22,434 bases of DNA from JBBSEX01 sp038239345 (GCA_038239345.1 JBBSEX010000044.1:1-22434); one strand, 5' to 3'; counted from the stretch's first letter, positions 6,804 through 14,462 are shown. Notes: generated from the sequence alone by a model not told the origin. Translations and numbers: made by a program.

Positions 6804-7355
6804 ATGGCAGCAAGACTAAAAGAGCTTTACTTAAATACAATCGTACCGGCGCTCACCAAGGATTTTGAGTATAAGAACCGCATGGCCGTGCCGCGGATCG
6901 AAAAAATCTCGCTGAACGTCGGTCTCGGTGAAGCGACTCAGAATCCCAAGCTGATGGACGGCTGTGTGAACGAAATGACGGCCATAGCCGGACAGAAGCC
7001 GGTGATCACCAAGGCCACCAAATCCATTGCCGCGTTCAAGTTGCGCGAGGGGATGGCGATTGGCTGCAAGGTGACACTGCGGGGCGACCGGATGTACGAA
7101 TTTCTGGACCGCCTGGTGAATGTGGCGCTGCCCCGTGTCCGCGATTTTCGCGGTGTATCGAGCAAGTCATTCGACGGCCGGGGTAACTATACGCTGGGTA
7201 TCAAAGATCAGCTGATTTTCCCGGAGATCGACTATAACAAGGTCGAGAAAATCAAAGGGATGAATATTTCCATTACGACAACCGCCAAGTCCGACGCCGA
7301 GGGCGTAGCGCTGCTGAAATATCTCGGCATGCCGTTCCGGCAACAGGGAGTTTAG
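6804..7355 (+). CDS. rplE: 50S ribosomal protein L5
   Basis: L5 belongs to the central protuberance and binds 5S rRNA with L18. The 183-residue product has RIEKISLNVGLGEA, the block QKPVITKATKSIAAFKLREG, RDFRGVSSKSFDGRGNYTLG and DQLIFPEIDYNKVEKIKGMN, all typical. Its length is normal (about 179). It follows the structured 97-base gap and uses a GGGAG Shine-Dalgarno. rpsZ starts six bases later. Confidence 0.97.
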   Translation: MAARLKELYLNTIVPALTKDFEYKNRMAVPRIEKISLNVGLGEATQNPKLMDGCVNEMTAIAGQKPVITKATKSIAAFKLREGMAIGCKVTLRGDRMYEFLDRLVNVALPRVRDFRGVSSKSFDGRGNYTLGIKDQLIFPEIDYNKVEKIKGMNISITTTAKSDAEGVALLKYLGMPFRQQGV

Positions 7356-7361
7356 GAAAAC

Positions 7362-7547
7362 ATGGCCACCACCGCCAAGATCGCCAAGGATAAGAAAGAG
7401 CCGAAGTTTGCCTGCCGTCACCGGAACCGTTGTTTCCGTTGTGGAAGACCGCGGGGATTTTTGCGTAAGTTTCAGTTGTGCCGGATCTGTTTCCGGCAAC
7501 TGGCGCTGGCCGGAGAAGTCCCTGGTGTGATCAAGGCTAGCTGGTAG
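7362..7547 (+). CDS. rpsZ: 30S ribosomal protein S14, zinc-binding type
   Basis: The product is a short S14 (61 residues) of the zinc-containing form. Cysteines 24 and 27 (CFRC) and 40 and 43 (LCRIC) form the zinc ribbon. The conserved end RQLALAGEVPGVIKASW matches the family. An extra Cys18 lies just before the ribbon. The zinc-free S14 paralogue used in zinc starvation is about 89-101 residues and lacks these cysteines. S14 sits in the 30S head. The gene lies between rplE and rpsH, its normal place. Confidence 0.96.
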   Translation: MATTAKIAKDKKEPKFACRHRNRCFRCGRPRGFLRKFQLCRICFRQLALAGEVPGVIKASW

Positions 7548-7568
7548 AGGCGAGGTTAAGAAAGAACT

Positions 7569-7970
7569 ATGACGACGACAGACCCGATCGCCGACATGTT
7601 GACGCGCATCCGGAACGCGATGCAGGCGCGCCATGCGAAGGTGGATGTGCCAGCTTCGCGAATGAAGATGGAAATCGCCCGGATTTTGAAGGAAGAGGGC
7701 TTTATCGCCAACTTCAAGAGCACCGAAGACGGCTCGATGAAATCCATTCGCGTTTATCTGAAGTACACGACGCCGGGCAATCTTCCGGTCATTTCGCGGA
7801 TCGAGCGCGTGTCGCGGCCGGGCTGCCGGGTGTATGTCGGCAGCAAGGAAGTTCCCCGTGTCTTGGGCGGCTTAGGGATTAATATTCTGACCACGCCGCG
7901 CGGCGTGATGACCGGCAGCGCTGCTCGTAAAGAGGGCGTCGGCGGAGAGGTGCTCTGCCAGATTTGGTAG
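7569..7970 (+). CDS. rpsH: 30S ribosomal protein S8
   Basis: S8 binds the central domain of 16S rRNA and in E. coli also represses the spc operon. The 133-residue product starts MTTTDPIADMLTRIRNAMQA. It has the central RVSRPGCRVYVGSKEVPRVL segment and the RNA-binding end TTPRGVMTGSAARKEGVGGE followed by VLCQIW. Its length is normal (about 130-133). rplF follows with a short gap. Confidence 0.97.
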   Translation: MTTTDPIADMLTRIRNAMQARHAKVDVPASRMKMEIARILKEEGFIANFKSTEDGSMKSIRVYLKYTTPGNLPVISRIERVSRPGCRVYVGSKEVPRVLGGLGINILTTPRGVMTGSAARKEGVGGEVLCQIW

Positions 7971-7995
7971 GGTGCCGCTAACGGAGCTATCGCAT

Positions 7996-8532
7996 ATGTC
8001 ACGAGTTGGAAAAAAACCGATTCCGCTGCCCCCGGGGGTCAAGCTTACCATTGGTCACGAGCTGCTGGTGGAAGGGCCGAAGGGCAAGCTTACCGTGCCG
8101 ATCCCGGCGGGTGTCCGGTTGGAGAAGCGGGATAACCAGATCGATGTTGTTCGCGACGGCGACCAATACGCCGCGCTGCACGGGTTGACGCGAGCGCTGG
8201 CCGCCGCGGCCGTGCAGGGCGTGTCGACCGGATTCGTCCGTGAGCTCGATATCGTAGGCATTGGTTATCGCGCCGACATCAAGGGACGCGTAGCGACTTT
8301 TGTGCTGGGTTATTCGCATCCGATCGAAGTCTATTTGCCGGACGGGGTCGACCTAAAGATCGACAAACAGACGCATCTGGTGTTGAGCGGCAAGGACAAG
8401 CAGTTGATCGGGCAGGTGGCGGCGAATATTCGCGGGCTGCGTAAGCCGGATCCCTATAAGAACAAGGGAATCCGCTATATGGGCGAAGTGTTACGCAAGA
8501 AGGTCGGTAAAACCGGCGCGAGCGGTAAGTAG
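7996..8532 (+). CDS. rplF: 50S ribosomal protein L6
   Basis: L6 lies near the GTPase-associated centre and the sarcin-ricin loop. The 178-residue product starts MSRVGKKPIPLPPGVKLTIG. It consists of two related alpha/beta domains and ends with the conserved RKPDPYKNKGIRYMGEVLRK, then KVGKTG. The frame is open upstream to 7972, but ATG 7996 matches the family start and has CGGAG about nine bases before it. Its length is normal (about 177). Confidence 0.96.
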   Translation: MSRVGKKPIPLPPGVKLTIGHELLVEGPKGKLTVPIPAGVRLEKRDNQIDVVRDGDQYAALHGLTRALAAAAVQGVSTGFVRELDIVGIGYRADIKGRVATFVLGYSHPIEVYLPDGVDLKIDKQTHLVLSGKDKQLIGQVAANIRGLRKPDPYKNKGIRYMGEVLRKKVGKTGASGK

Positions 8533-8550
8533 ACCAGGCGGGAGAGAGTA

Positions 8551-8907
8551 ATGCCAAGAGATTCTAAAAATATCATTCGCGTGCGCATCCACAAGCGCAT
8601 CCGGCTCAAGGTAAAGGGTTCGGAATCGCGTCCGCGGCTGGCGGTGAATCGGAGCTTGAAGCACATTTACGCGCAGTTGATCGACGACGAAAAGGGCCAT
8701 ACGCTGGCGGCGGCTTCGTCGGTCGGAAAAGGCGGCGCGGCGGGCGGTGGCAACATTGCCGGAGCCAAGGAAATCGGCAAGCTGGTGGCCGAACGGGCGA
8801 AAGAAAAGGGCATCAAGTCAGTGGTTTTCGATCGCGGTGGATACCACTACCATGGACGCGTGAAAGCGTTGGCGGAAGCAGCTCGAGAAGCGGGACTGGA
8901 GTTTTAG
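8551..8907 (+). CDS. rplR: 50S ribosomal protein L18
   Basis: L18 binds 5S rRNA in the central protuberance. The 118-residue product shows RIRLKVKGSESRPRLAVNRS and HIYAQLIDDEKGHTLAAASS. The C-terminal part GIKSVVFDRGGYHYHGRVKA is followed by LAEAAREAGLEF, as in all bacterial L18. A GGGAGAGAG Shine-Dalgarno-like tract precedes the ATG. rpsE begins three bases after the stop. Confidence 0.97.
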   Translation: MPRDSKNIIRVRIHKRIRLKVKGSESRPRLAVNRSLKHIYAQLIDDEKGHTLAAASSVGKGGAAGGGNIAGAKEIGKLVAERAKEKGIKSVVFDRGGYHYHGRVKALAEAAREAGLEF

Positions 8908-8910
8908 AGC

Positions 8911-9426
8911 ATGGCGGCAACACCTTCGGCAAAACGAATCGACGCCTCGAACCTGAACCTCAAAGAGCAGGTTGTGTCGATTAACCGCGTCACCAAAGTG
9001 GTGAAGGGCGGCAAGAATTTGAGCTTTTCGGCGCTGGTCGTAGTGGGTGACCCGGGGGCGAAGATCGTCGGCTTCGGCACCGGCAAGGCCAAGGAAGTTC
9101 CCGCCGCAATCAAGAAGGGCATCGAAGCGGCAAAGAAGAATCTGCGCAAGATCAATGTTCTGGAAACCACGATCCTGCATCCCGTGCTGGGACGATTCGG
9201 TAGTGGCCAGGTGCTGTTAAAGCCTGCTCCGGCTGGTACGGGTGTGATCGCCGGTGGACCGGTGCGGGCCGTGATTCAAGCTGTGGGAATCCCCAACGTC
9301 TTGACGAAGTCGATTGGTTCGCATAATCCGCACAACGTGGTGAAGGCGACAATCGTCGCTCTGGAACAGCTACGTAGTAAAGCTGCGGTGGCTGAGATGC
9401 GCGGCATAGCGATCGAGAAGCTGTAG
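8911..9426 (+). CDS. rpsE: 30S ribosomal protein S5
   Basis: S5 lines the mRNA entry channel with S3 and S4 and affects decoding accuracy. The 171-residue product has NLKEQVVSINRVTKVVKGGK, SFSALVVVGDPGAKIVGFG (double-stranded RNA-binding-like domain), LKPAPAGTGVIAGGPVRAV and KSIGSHNPHNVVKAT. Its length is normal (about 165-175). It lies between rplR and rpmD in the standard spc order. Confidence 0.97.
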   Translation: MAATPSAKRIDASNLNLKEQVVSINRVTKVVKGGKNLSFSALVVVGDPGAKIVGFGTGKAKEVPAAIKKGIEAAKKNLRKINVLETTILHPVLGRFGSGQVLLKPAPAGTGVIAGGPVRAVIQAVGIPNVLTKSIGSHNPHNVVKATIVALEQLRSKAAVAEMRGIAIEKL

Positions 9427-9473
9427 AGACTGAGAAGTAAAGTTCAGACGACGGGCAACCAAAGGGATTTGCG

Positions 9474-9656
9474 ATGGCAGAAGGTACAATCAGAATTAAG
9501 CTCATCCGTAGTGTGATTTGCACGCCGGAGAAGCACAAGAAGATCGTGGCGGCCCTGGGGCTGAAGAAGATGAACCGGATTGTGGAGCGTCCCGATACGC
9601 CCGGATTCCGCGGCATGGTGGCGAAGGTCCCGCATCTTCTGGTAATCGTCGACTAA
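9474..9656 (+). CDS. rpmD: 50S ribosomal protein L30
   Basis: L30 is a small large-subunit protein of the bacterial type. The 60-residue product reads IRIKLIRSVICTPEKHKKIV and then LGLKKMNRIVERPDTPGFRG with MVAKVPHLLVIV, matching the family end to end. It starts 47 bases after rpsE, and rplO starts 13 bases after its stop. Confidence 0.96.
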   Translation: MAEGTIRIKLIRSVICTPEKHKKIVAALGLKKMNRIVERPDTPGFRGMVAKVPHLLVIVD

Positions 9657-9669
9657 TAAGGAACGCGAA

Positions 9670-10125
9670 ATGAATCTTAGCAATCTCCGGCCACCTGTAG
9701 GCCAAAAGCACAAGAAGCGCCGCCTGGGTCAGGGCATGGGAACGGGCCGTGGTAAGTTCGCCGGCCGCGGAGCCAAGGGTGCTAAGTCGATTTCCGGCTA
9801 TTCGATGATGCGCGGATTTGAAGGCGGCCAGATGCCGCTGCATCGCCGTCTGCCGAAGCGCGGGTTTACCAATATCTTCAAGAAGGAGTACGCGATCGTC
9901 AATCTCTCCCGGTTGGATGAGCTGGACGGCGATACCTTCGACGCCGCGACGCTGAAGGCTCTGGGTGTGGTGAAAAAGCTGGGCGACGGATTGAAGATTC
10001 TGGGGACCGGCGAGCTGACGCGAAAGATCACCGTGAAAGCGGATCTGTTTTCGAAGACAGCGATTGAGAAGATCGAAAAAGCTGGTGGCGTCGCCGAAGT
10101 CGTCGGCGCGGCCGTGGCGGAGTAG
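9670..10125 (+). CDS. rplO: 50S ribosomal protein L15
   Basis: L15 is a late-assembly large-subunit protein with a long basic N-terminal arm. The 151-residue product starts MNLSNLRPPVGQKHKKRRLG and continues with the glycine-rich GMGTGRGKFAGRGAKGAKS, then FEGGQMPLHRRLPKRGFTN. The globular end includes ADLFSKTAIEKIEKAGG. The terminal AEVVGAAVAE is slightly longer than E. coli (144). secY follows after 53 bases. Confidence 0.97.
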   Translation: MNLSNLRPPVGQKHKKRRLGQGMGTGRGKFAGRGAKGAKSISGYSMMRGFEGGQMPLHRRLPKRGFTNIFKKEYAIVNLSRLDELDGDTFDAATLKALGVVKKLGDGLKILGTGELTRKITVKADLFSKTAIEKIEKAGGVAEVVGAAVAE

Positions 10126-10178
10126 TTACGCTTGATTTCCTCGCTTAACCACGAGTCGCAATTCACAAGGATTGGTCG

Positions 10179-11573
10179 ATGAAGTTTTTTGAAGCCATTA
10201 CCAATGTGTTCCGGATTCCGGACCTGCGTAACCGTATTCTGTTCACGCTGGGGATGCTGGCCATCTATCGCCTGGGCGGTCATATTCCGACTCCAGGAAT
10301 CGACGCCAACCGCCTGACGCAATTCTTCGAACAGAACTCCGGCACGCTGTTCGGATTTATCGATCTGTTTAGTGGGGGAATGTTCCGCCGGTTGACAATT
10401 TTCGCGCTGGGCATCATGCCCTATATCACGGCTTCGATCATCCTCCAGTTGCTGACCGTGGTTGTGCCGCGCCTCGAGAAGTTGTCGAAGGAAGGCGAGG
10501 TCGGCCGCCGCCAGATCACCCAGTGGACCCGCTACCTCACCGTGGCCCTGGCACTGTTCCAATCGTTTGGTATTGCCGCGACATTGCAGGCATCGGGCGA
10601 TTTCGTTTTAAACCCCGGCGTTGCCTTCATCGCCATGACGATGCTGAGTCTCACCACCGGTACGGCTTTTATCATGTGGTTGGGGGAACAGATCACCGAG
10701 CGGGGCATTGGGAATGGGATGTCGCTGATCATCTTTACCGGAATTGTGATCGGGCTGCCCCACGCCATGATGGAGATCTACAACAACGTATTCGTCACCC
10801 GGCAATGGAATCCATTCCAATTGATCGTGATTTTGGTGATGATGATTGCCGTAGTGGCATTCATCGTCTTAGTTGAGCGCGGCGAGCGGCGGATTCCCGT
10901 GCAGTATGCCAAGCGTGTCGTGGGGCGGCGCATGATGGGTGGGCAGTCGACCCATCTACCGCTGAAAGTCAATGCCGGCGGAGTTATCCCGGTGATCTTT
11001 GCGTCTTCGCTGCTGGCGTTTCCGCAAACTTTGATGCAAGTCGGATTCGTCAAAACGAATCCATTTCTTAGCGGGATGTTGAGTTCGATCGGCGGGGCGC
11101 AGCCGTTGTACTACTTGCTGTACACGGTTCTGATTATCTTCTTCTGCTTCTTCTACGTATCGATTATTTTTAATCCGAACGAGGCAGCGGACAACATGCG
11201 CAAGTATGGCGGCTTTATTCCAGGCATCCGGCCGGGTAAGAATACCGCCGATTACATGAACAAGATTCTGACCAAGATCACGGTTGTGGGCGGGCTATAT
11301 TTGGCGATCTTATCGCTACTTCCCCAGATTATGATCTCGGGAATCAAGCTGCAGCGGATGGCCCTGGTCGGTAATTGGATTGACGGGCACTTTCCGCGCT
11401 GGCTACTCGATGGTTTGGGTGTGCAGTTTTTCTTCGGCGGCACGTCGCTGCTGATCGTAGTCGGTGTGGCGATGGATACGGTGAACCAGATCGAGGCGCA
11501 ATTGATTATGCGCCACTACGAAGGATTTACGCCCCGGGCGGGTCGAATCCGCGGCCGCCGCAGTGGTATTTAG
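10179..11573 (+). CDS. secY: Protein translocase subunit SecY
   Basis: SecY is the channel of the Sec translocon in the inner membrane and works with SecE, SecG and SecA. The 464-residue product has ten hydrophobic segments. The first is ILFTLGMLAIYRLGGHIPTP, and later come LTIFALGIMPYITASIILQL and YLAILSLLPQIMISG. The cytosolic loops carry RLEKLSKEGEVGRRQITQWT and ERGERRIPVQYAKRVVGRRM, both conserved SecY landmarks. The basic C-terminus is GRIRGRRSGI. An AAGGA Shine-Dalgarno lies about nine bases upstream. Its length is slightly above E. coli (443). It closes the spc block, and adk is not the next gene. Confidence 0.97.
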   Translation: MKFFEAITNVFRIPDLRNRILFTLGMLAIYRLGGHIPTPGIDANRLTQFFEQNSGTLFGFIDLFSGGMFRRLTIFALGIMPYITASIILQLLTVVVPRLEKLSKEGEVGRRQITQWTRYLTVALALFQSFGIAATLQASGDFVLNPGVAFIAMTMLSLTTGTAFIMWLGEQITERGIGNGMSLIIFTGIVIGLPHAMMEIYNNVFVTRQWNPFQLIVILVMMIAVVAFIVLVERGERRIPVQYAKRVVGRRMMGGQSTHLPLKVNAGGVIPVIFASSLLAFPQTLMQVGFVKTNPFLSGMLSSIGGAQPLYYLLYTVLIIFFCFFYVSIIFNPNEAADNMRKYGGFIPGIRPGKNTADYMNKILTKITVVGGLYLAILSLLPQIMISGIKLQRMALVGNWIDGHFPRWLLDGLGVQFFFGGTSLLIVVGVAMDTVNQIEAQLIMRHYEGFTPRAGRIRGRRSGI

Positions 11574-11627
11574 AGACGGGCGGGAGTGTTTAGAAATAAA
11601 CGGGTTGGTTAACAAATGTTGAGCCGC

Positions 11628-11656
11628 TGGTGATCCATTGAAAAGTGGATTATAAT
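11628..11656 (+). promoter_or_regulatory. Putative promoter for map-infA-rpmJ in the secY-map gap
   Basis: The 187-base secY-map gap is the longest between intact genes in the window. It contains a perfect TATAAT at 11651-11656. With a 17-base spacer the -35 would be TGGTGA (11628-11633), a weak match to TTGACA. A start near 11663 would give a leader of about 97 bases. That leader holds two small hairpins: GCCCG/CGGGC at 11666-11680 and TTGCT/AGCAA at 11704-11718. Upstream, GTTTA-GAAA-TAAAC (11588-11601) is another short hairpin after secY. No T-tract follows it, so termination there is doubtful. Confidence 0.4.
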
Positions 11657-11760
11657 CTTGATATCGCCCGCCTTTCGGGCCGCCGGTTGCGTCCCTTCGT
11701 GTTTTGCTCTCAAAGCAAGCCAGCCGATGAATCGAATCGAGTAAGTTAGCCGGAACGAAA

Positions 11761-12531
11761 ATGATTATTCGAAAAACCGCGGTCGAACTGTCGAAGATGC
11801 GACGCAGTGGACTTCTGGTATGGAAGATTCTCCACGAGCTGGCGCCGATGGTGGCCGAGGATGTGACGACGCAGGATTTGGAAGTGGTGGCCGAGAAGAT
11901 GATGTCCGACGCTGGAGCGAAGCCGGCGTTTAAGGGTTACCAGGGTGGCAGCAGTAGCGGAAAATACCCGTTTGTGCTGTGTACTTCGATCAATGACGAG
12001 ATCGTTCACGGCATGCCTTCGGCGAAACGAATCCTGAAAAAAGGCGACATCGTTTCGATTGATACGGGCGTGCAACTAGATGGGTATTATGGCGATTCGG
12101 CCATCACTGTCGCAATTGGCGAGATCTCCGAGGCGTTGCAGAAGTTATTGAAAGTGACCGAGGAATCGCTCGAGATGGCCATCGACAAGGTCAGGCCGGG
12201 TAATCGCTTGTTCGATGTTTGCGGGACCGTGGAACGGCATGTCGTTTCCAACGGCTTCTCGGTGGTCCGGGAAATGGTCGGGCACGGCATTGGAACGAGT
12301 TTGCATGAAGAACCGCAAGTTCCGAATTACGTGGATCGGAAAAATGAGAATCCACGACTGAAGGAAGGCATGGTTCTGGCTATTGAGCCGATGGTGAATA
12401 TCGGGCGTGGAGAAATGAAGGTATTGCCGGACAAGTGGACCGCCGTAACCAAGGATGGATCCGTTTCCGCGCACTTCGAGCATTGCGTGGCGGTAACCGC
12501 CGATGGGCCTTGGGTTTTGACCCGGCCGTAG
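11761..12531 (+). CDS. map: Type I methionine aminopeptidase
   Basis: This cytosolic metalloenzyme removes the initiator methionine from new proteins. The 256-residue product has the pita-bread fold landmarks. The metal ligands and catalytic histidine are all present: His83 (VHGMPS), Asp101 and Asp112 (DTGVQLDGYYGDSAIT), His175 (VGHGIG), Glu209 (AIEPMVN) and Glu240 (HFEHCV). Their spacing follows E. coli Map (79, 97, 108, 171, 204, 235). There is no long N-terminal extension. A promoter-like sequence precedes it and infA follows by 35 bases. Linkage with infA and rpmJ is typical. Confidence 0.96.
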   Translation: MIIRKTAVELSKMRRSGLLVWKILHELAPMVAEDVTTQDLEVVAEKMMSDAGAKPAFKGYQGGSSSGKYPFVLCTSINDEIVHGMPSAKRILKKGDIVSIDTGVQLDGYYGDSAITVAIGEISEALQKLLKVTEESLEMAIDKVRPGNRLFDVCGTVERHVVSNGFSVVREMVGHGIGTSLHEEPQVPNYVDRKNENPRLKEGMVLAIEPMVNIGRGEMKVLPDKWTAVTKDGSVSAHFEHCVAVTADGPWVLTRP

Positions 12532-12566
12532 CCAACTGCTCTGGCGAAGCGGGAACGGGAGTCAGT

Positions 12567-12779
12567 GTGGAAGTTGAAGTGGAGGCCGAAGTAATCGAGC
12601 TCCTTCCGCATGAGACATACCGCTTGAAGTTAGAGAACGAAGACCGTGTGATCGCCCACCAAACCAAGGCGTCCGCGGCAAATTTTGTGAGGTTTCGCCC
12701 CGGGGATAAAGTGAGGGTGGTGTTATCGCCCCACGACCGGACGCGAGGCAGGATAGTTGCACTGCTAAGGAAGGGTTAG
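12567..12779 (+). CDS. infA: Translation initiation factor IF-1 (GTG start)
   Basis: IF-1 is a single OB-fold protein that occupies the 30S A site during initiation. The frame has AEVIELLPHETYRLKLENED, then VIAHQTKASAANFVRFRPGD and KVRVVLSPHDRTRGRIV, which match IF-1 along its whole length. The open frame extends far upstream into map. I chose GTG 12567 because GGGAG (12557-12561) lies five bases before it and gives 70 residues, close to the usual 72. The alternative GTG 12579 would be shorter. It lies between map and rpmJ, as in many bacteria. Confidence 0.92.
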   Translation: MEVEVEAEVIELLPHETYRLKLENEDRVIAHQTKASAANFVRFRPGDKVRVVLSPHDRTRGRIVALLRKG

Positions 12780-12785
12780 TTAGTC

Positions 12786-12899
12786 ATGAAAGTAAGAGCC
12801 TCTGTTAAGACGTTATGCGATAAATGCAAGATCATCCACCGCGAAGGCGTGGTGCGGGTGATTTGCACCAACCCCAAGCACAAGCAGCGACAGGGTTAG
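12786..12899 (+). CDS. rpmJ: 50S ribosomal protein L36, zinc-binding type
   Basis: This is a 37-codon gene. The translation starts MKVRASVKTLCDKCKIIHRE and ends CTNPKHKQRQG. The zinc ligands Cys11, Cys14, Cys27 and His32 are all present, so this is the C+ form. L36 is the smallest large-subunit protein and stabilises 23S rRNA near the factor-binding side. It starts six bases after infA and is followed by rpsM after 19 bases. This is the canonical infA-rpmJ-rpsM order, which supports the call despite its size. Confidence 0.97.
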   Translation: MKVRASVKTLCDKCKIIHREGVVRVICTNPKHKQRQG

Positions 12900-12918
12900 G
12901 GTTTAAAGGGATTATTAT

Positions 12919-13302
12919 ATGGCGCGTATTGCAGGCGTGGATCTCCCGGCGAAGAAGCGAGCCGAGATTGGGTTGACATATATTTACGGCGTCGGCCGCA
13001 CTCGGGCATTGTCGCTGTTGTACCGGGCGAGCATCGATCCCGGCAAGAAGATCGCGGATCTCACCGAAGATGAAGTGAACCGCGTCCGCCAGATTCTGGA
13101 AGCGGAAGGATCCGTCGAAGGCGACCTGCGTAAGGAAGTCTCGATGAACATCAAGCGGTTGATCGAGATGGGTTCCTATCGCGGATTGCGTCATCGCCGT
13201 GGTCTCCCGACACGCGGCCAACGTTCGCACACCAATGCCCGTACTCGTAAGGGTCCGCGTCGCGGTGCAGTAACCGGCAAGAAGAAGGCGACCAAGACCT
13301 AG
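12919..13302 (+). CDS. rpsM: 30S ribosomal protein S13
   Basis: S13 sits on the 30S head, touching P-site tRNA and bridging to L5. The 127-residue product starts MARIAGVDLPAKKRAEIGLT and has the helix-two-turn-helix region. It contains IKRLIEMGSYRGLRHRRGLP, then TRGQRSHTNARTRKGPRR, and a basic tail. Its length is a little over E. coli (118). It is the first ribosomal gene of the alpha operon block, 19 bases after rpmJ. Confidence 0.97.
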   Translation: MARIAGVDLPAKKRAEIGLTYIYGVGRTRALSLLYRASIDPGKKIADLTEDEVNRVRQILEAEGSVEGDLRKEVSMNIKRLIEMGSYRGLRHRRGLPTRGQRSHTNARTRKGPRRGAVTGKKKATKT

Positions 13303-13320
13303 GCGCGTTTAAGGGCAAAA

Positions 13321-13728
13321 ATGGCGAAAGCACCAGCAAAGACGACAAAGAAAAAAACCTTCAAAAAGAAAGAAAAAAAGGTTGTCTCGAGCGGACTGGT
13401 TCACATCCAGGCATCGTTCAACAACACGATTATCACGTTCACCGACCAAGTTGGAAACGTATTAACCTGGTCCAGCTCCGGGTCGCTCGGTTTTCGGGGA
13501 TCGCGCAAGGGCACGCCGTTTGCCGCCCAGCAAGCCTCGTTGACCGCGGCCAATAAAGCTAAGGAATATGGGGTCCGGGTGGTTGAAGTTCGCGTTAGCG
13601 GACCGGGCGCCGGCCGGGAATCGGCTGTCCGAGCCTTGGCCACGGCAGGAATTGAAGTTCGCTCAATCAAAGATCGCACGCCGATTCCGCATAACGGCTG
13701 CCGTCCCCCGAAAAAGCGCAGAGTCTGA
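13321..13728 (+). CDS. rpsK: 30S ribosomal protein S11
   Basis: S11 forms part of the 30S platform near the mRNA exit. The 135-residue product has a Lys-rich N-terminal arm (residues about 1-22). It then reads GLVHIQASFNNTIITFTDQV, GFRGSRKGTPFAAQQAS, VRVSGPGAGRESAVRAL and DRTPIPHNGCRPPKKRRV, all characteristic. It starts 18 bases after rpsM. A G-rich 101-base gap separates it from rpsD. Confidence 0.97.
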   Translation: MAKAPAKTTKKKTFKKKEKKVVSSGLVHIQASFNNTIITFTDQVGNVLTWSSSGSLGFRGSRKGTPFAAQQASLTAANKAKEYGVRVVEVRVSGPGAGRESAVRALATAGIEVRSIKDRTPIPHNGCRPPKKRRV

Positions 13729-13730
13729 GT

Positions 13731-13792
13731 TTGGGGGGGTGGGGGTATTCCTACCAACCCAACTGTTAAGCAGGACGAAGGCCCTTGGGGCC
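13731..13792 (+). promoter_or_regulatory. Structured leader between rpsK and rpsD, possible S4 feedback site
   Basis: The rpsK-rpsD gap (13729-13829) contains a G7-T-G5 run (13733-13745). Its 5' part can pair with ACCAACCCAA (13753-13762), through TTGGG/CCCAA and GGT/ACC around an internal loop. A second hairpin is perfect: GGCCC-TTG-GGGCC (13780-13792). The AGGAG ribosome site of rpsD follows at about 13814. S4 represses alpha-operon or rpsD mRNA in E. coli and B. subtilis by binding structured leaders. A comparable role here is inferred from position only. Confidence 0.3.
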
Positions 13793-13829
13793 GTAAACTG
13801 CACCTTGAGTACGAGGAGAAAAGGTAAGA

Positions 13830-14462
13830 ATGGCGAGATATATTGGCCCCGTTTGCCGGCAATGCCGGCGCGAGGGAATGAAGTTGTTTTTGAAGGGGGA
13901 GCGGTGCCATACCGAGAAGTGCGCCATCGAAAAGCGCAATTTCATCCCCGGCCAGCACGGAAAAGACCGTAAGCCGAAGTTAGTCGGCTATGGGCTCCAA
14001 CTCCGCGAAAAGCAAAAAGCTCGCCGCTATTATCAGTTAATGGAAGGCCAGTTCCGCAACCTATTCAAGAAGGCCGCCCACATGAAGGGCGTCACCGGCG
14101 AGAACATGCTCAACTTCCTGGAGCGGCGCCTGGACAACGTCATCTATCGCATGGGTTTCGGCACCTCCCGCGCGCAGTCCCGCCAACTGGTTCGTCATGG
14201 GCACGTGGCTGTCAACGGACGCAAAGTAAATATTCCATCCTTCACGGTTCGCCCGGCGGACGTGATTGAGATTCGCGAATCCAGCAAGCAAAACGTCACC
14301 ATTCTGGCTGCGCGGGATGCTACGGCGCACGCTCCTAGTCCGAATTGGCTGGAAGTGGATCGCGATGCATTACGCGGCCGCGTTCTTAGTCAACCGAAAC
14401 GCGAAGAGCTGGTTCAAATTCAGTTGAACGAACAGCTCATCGTGGAATTGTACTCGAAGTAA
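13830..14462 (+). CDS. rpsD: 30S ribosomal protein S4, zinc-binding type
   Basis: S4 nucleates 30S assembly and, with S3 and S5, surrounds the mRNA entry site. The 210-residue product starts MARYIGPVCRQCRREGMKLF, with Cys9, Cys12, Cys26 and Cys31 forming the N-terminal zinc site. E. coli S4 lacks this full set. The body has NMLNFLERRLDNVIYRMGFG, and the S4 RNA-binding fold follows at SRQLVRHGHVAVNGRKVNIP. It ends QLIVELYSK. An AGGAG site precedes it. rpoA follows after 67 bases. Confidence 0.97.
   Translation: MARYIGPVCRQCRREGMKLFLKGERCHTEKCAIEKRNFIPGQHGKDRKPKLVGYGLQLREKQKARRYYQLMEGQFRNLFKKAAHMKGVTGENMLNFLERRLDNVIYRMGFGTSRAQSRQLVRHGHVAVNGRKVNIPSFTVRPADVIEIRESSKQNVTILAARDATAHAPSPNWLEVDRDALRGRVLSQPKREELVQIQLNEQLIVELYSK

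Noticed and set aside
9798..10562. A 254-codon minus-strand open frame opposite rplO and secY
   Set aside because: It spans two unquestionable plus-strand genes and resembles no known protein, so it is a shadow frame.
11588..11601. GTTTA-GAAA-TAAAC hairpin as a secY terminator
   Set aside because: The five-pair AT-rich stem has no T-run after it, so it is too weak to call a terminator.
11638..11656. TTGAAA (11638) as the -35 partner of TATAAT at 11651
   Set aside because: The spacer would be only seven bases, too short for a sigma-70 promoter. The weaker TGGTGA at 17 bases was used instead.
13733..13745. G7-T-G5 as a four-tract G-quadruplex
   Set aside because: There are only two G-runs. 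A stable intramolecular quadruplex would need subdividing them with very short loops, so it is not annotated as such.
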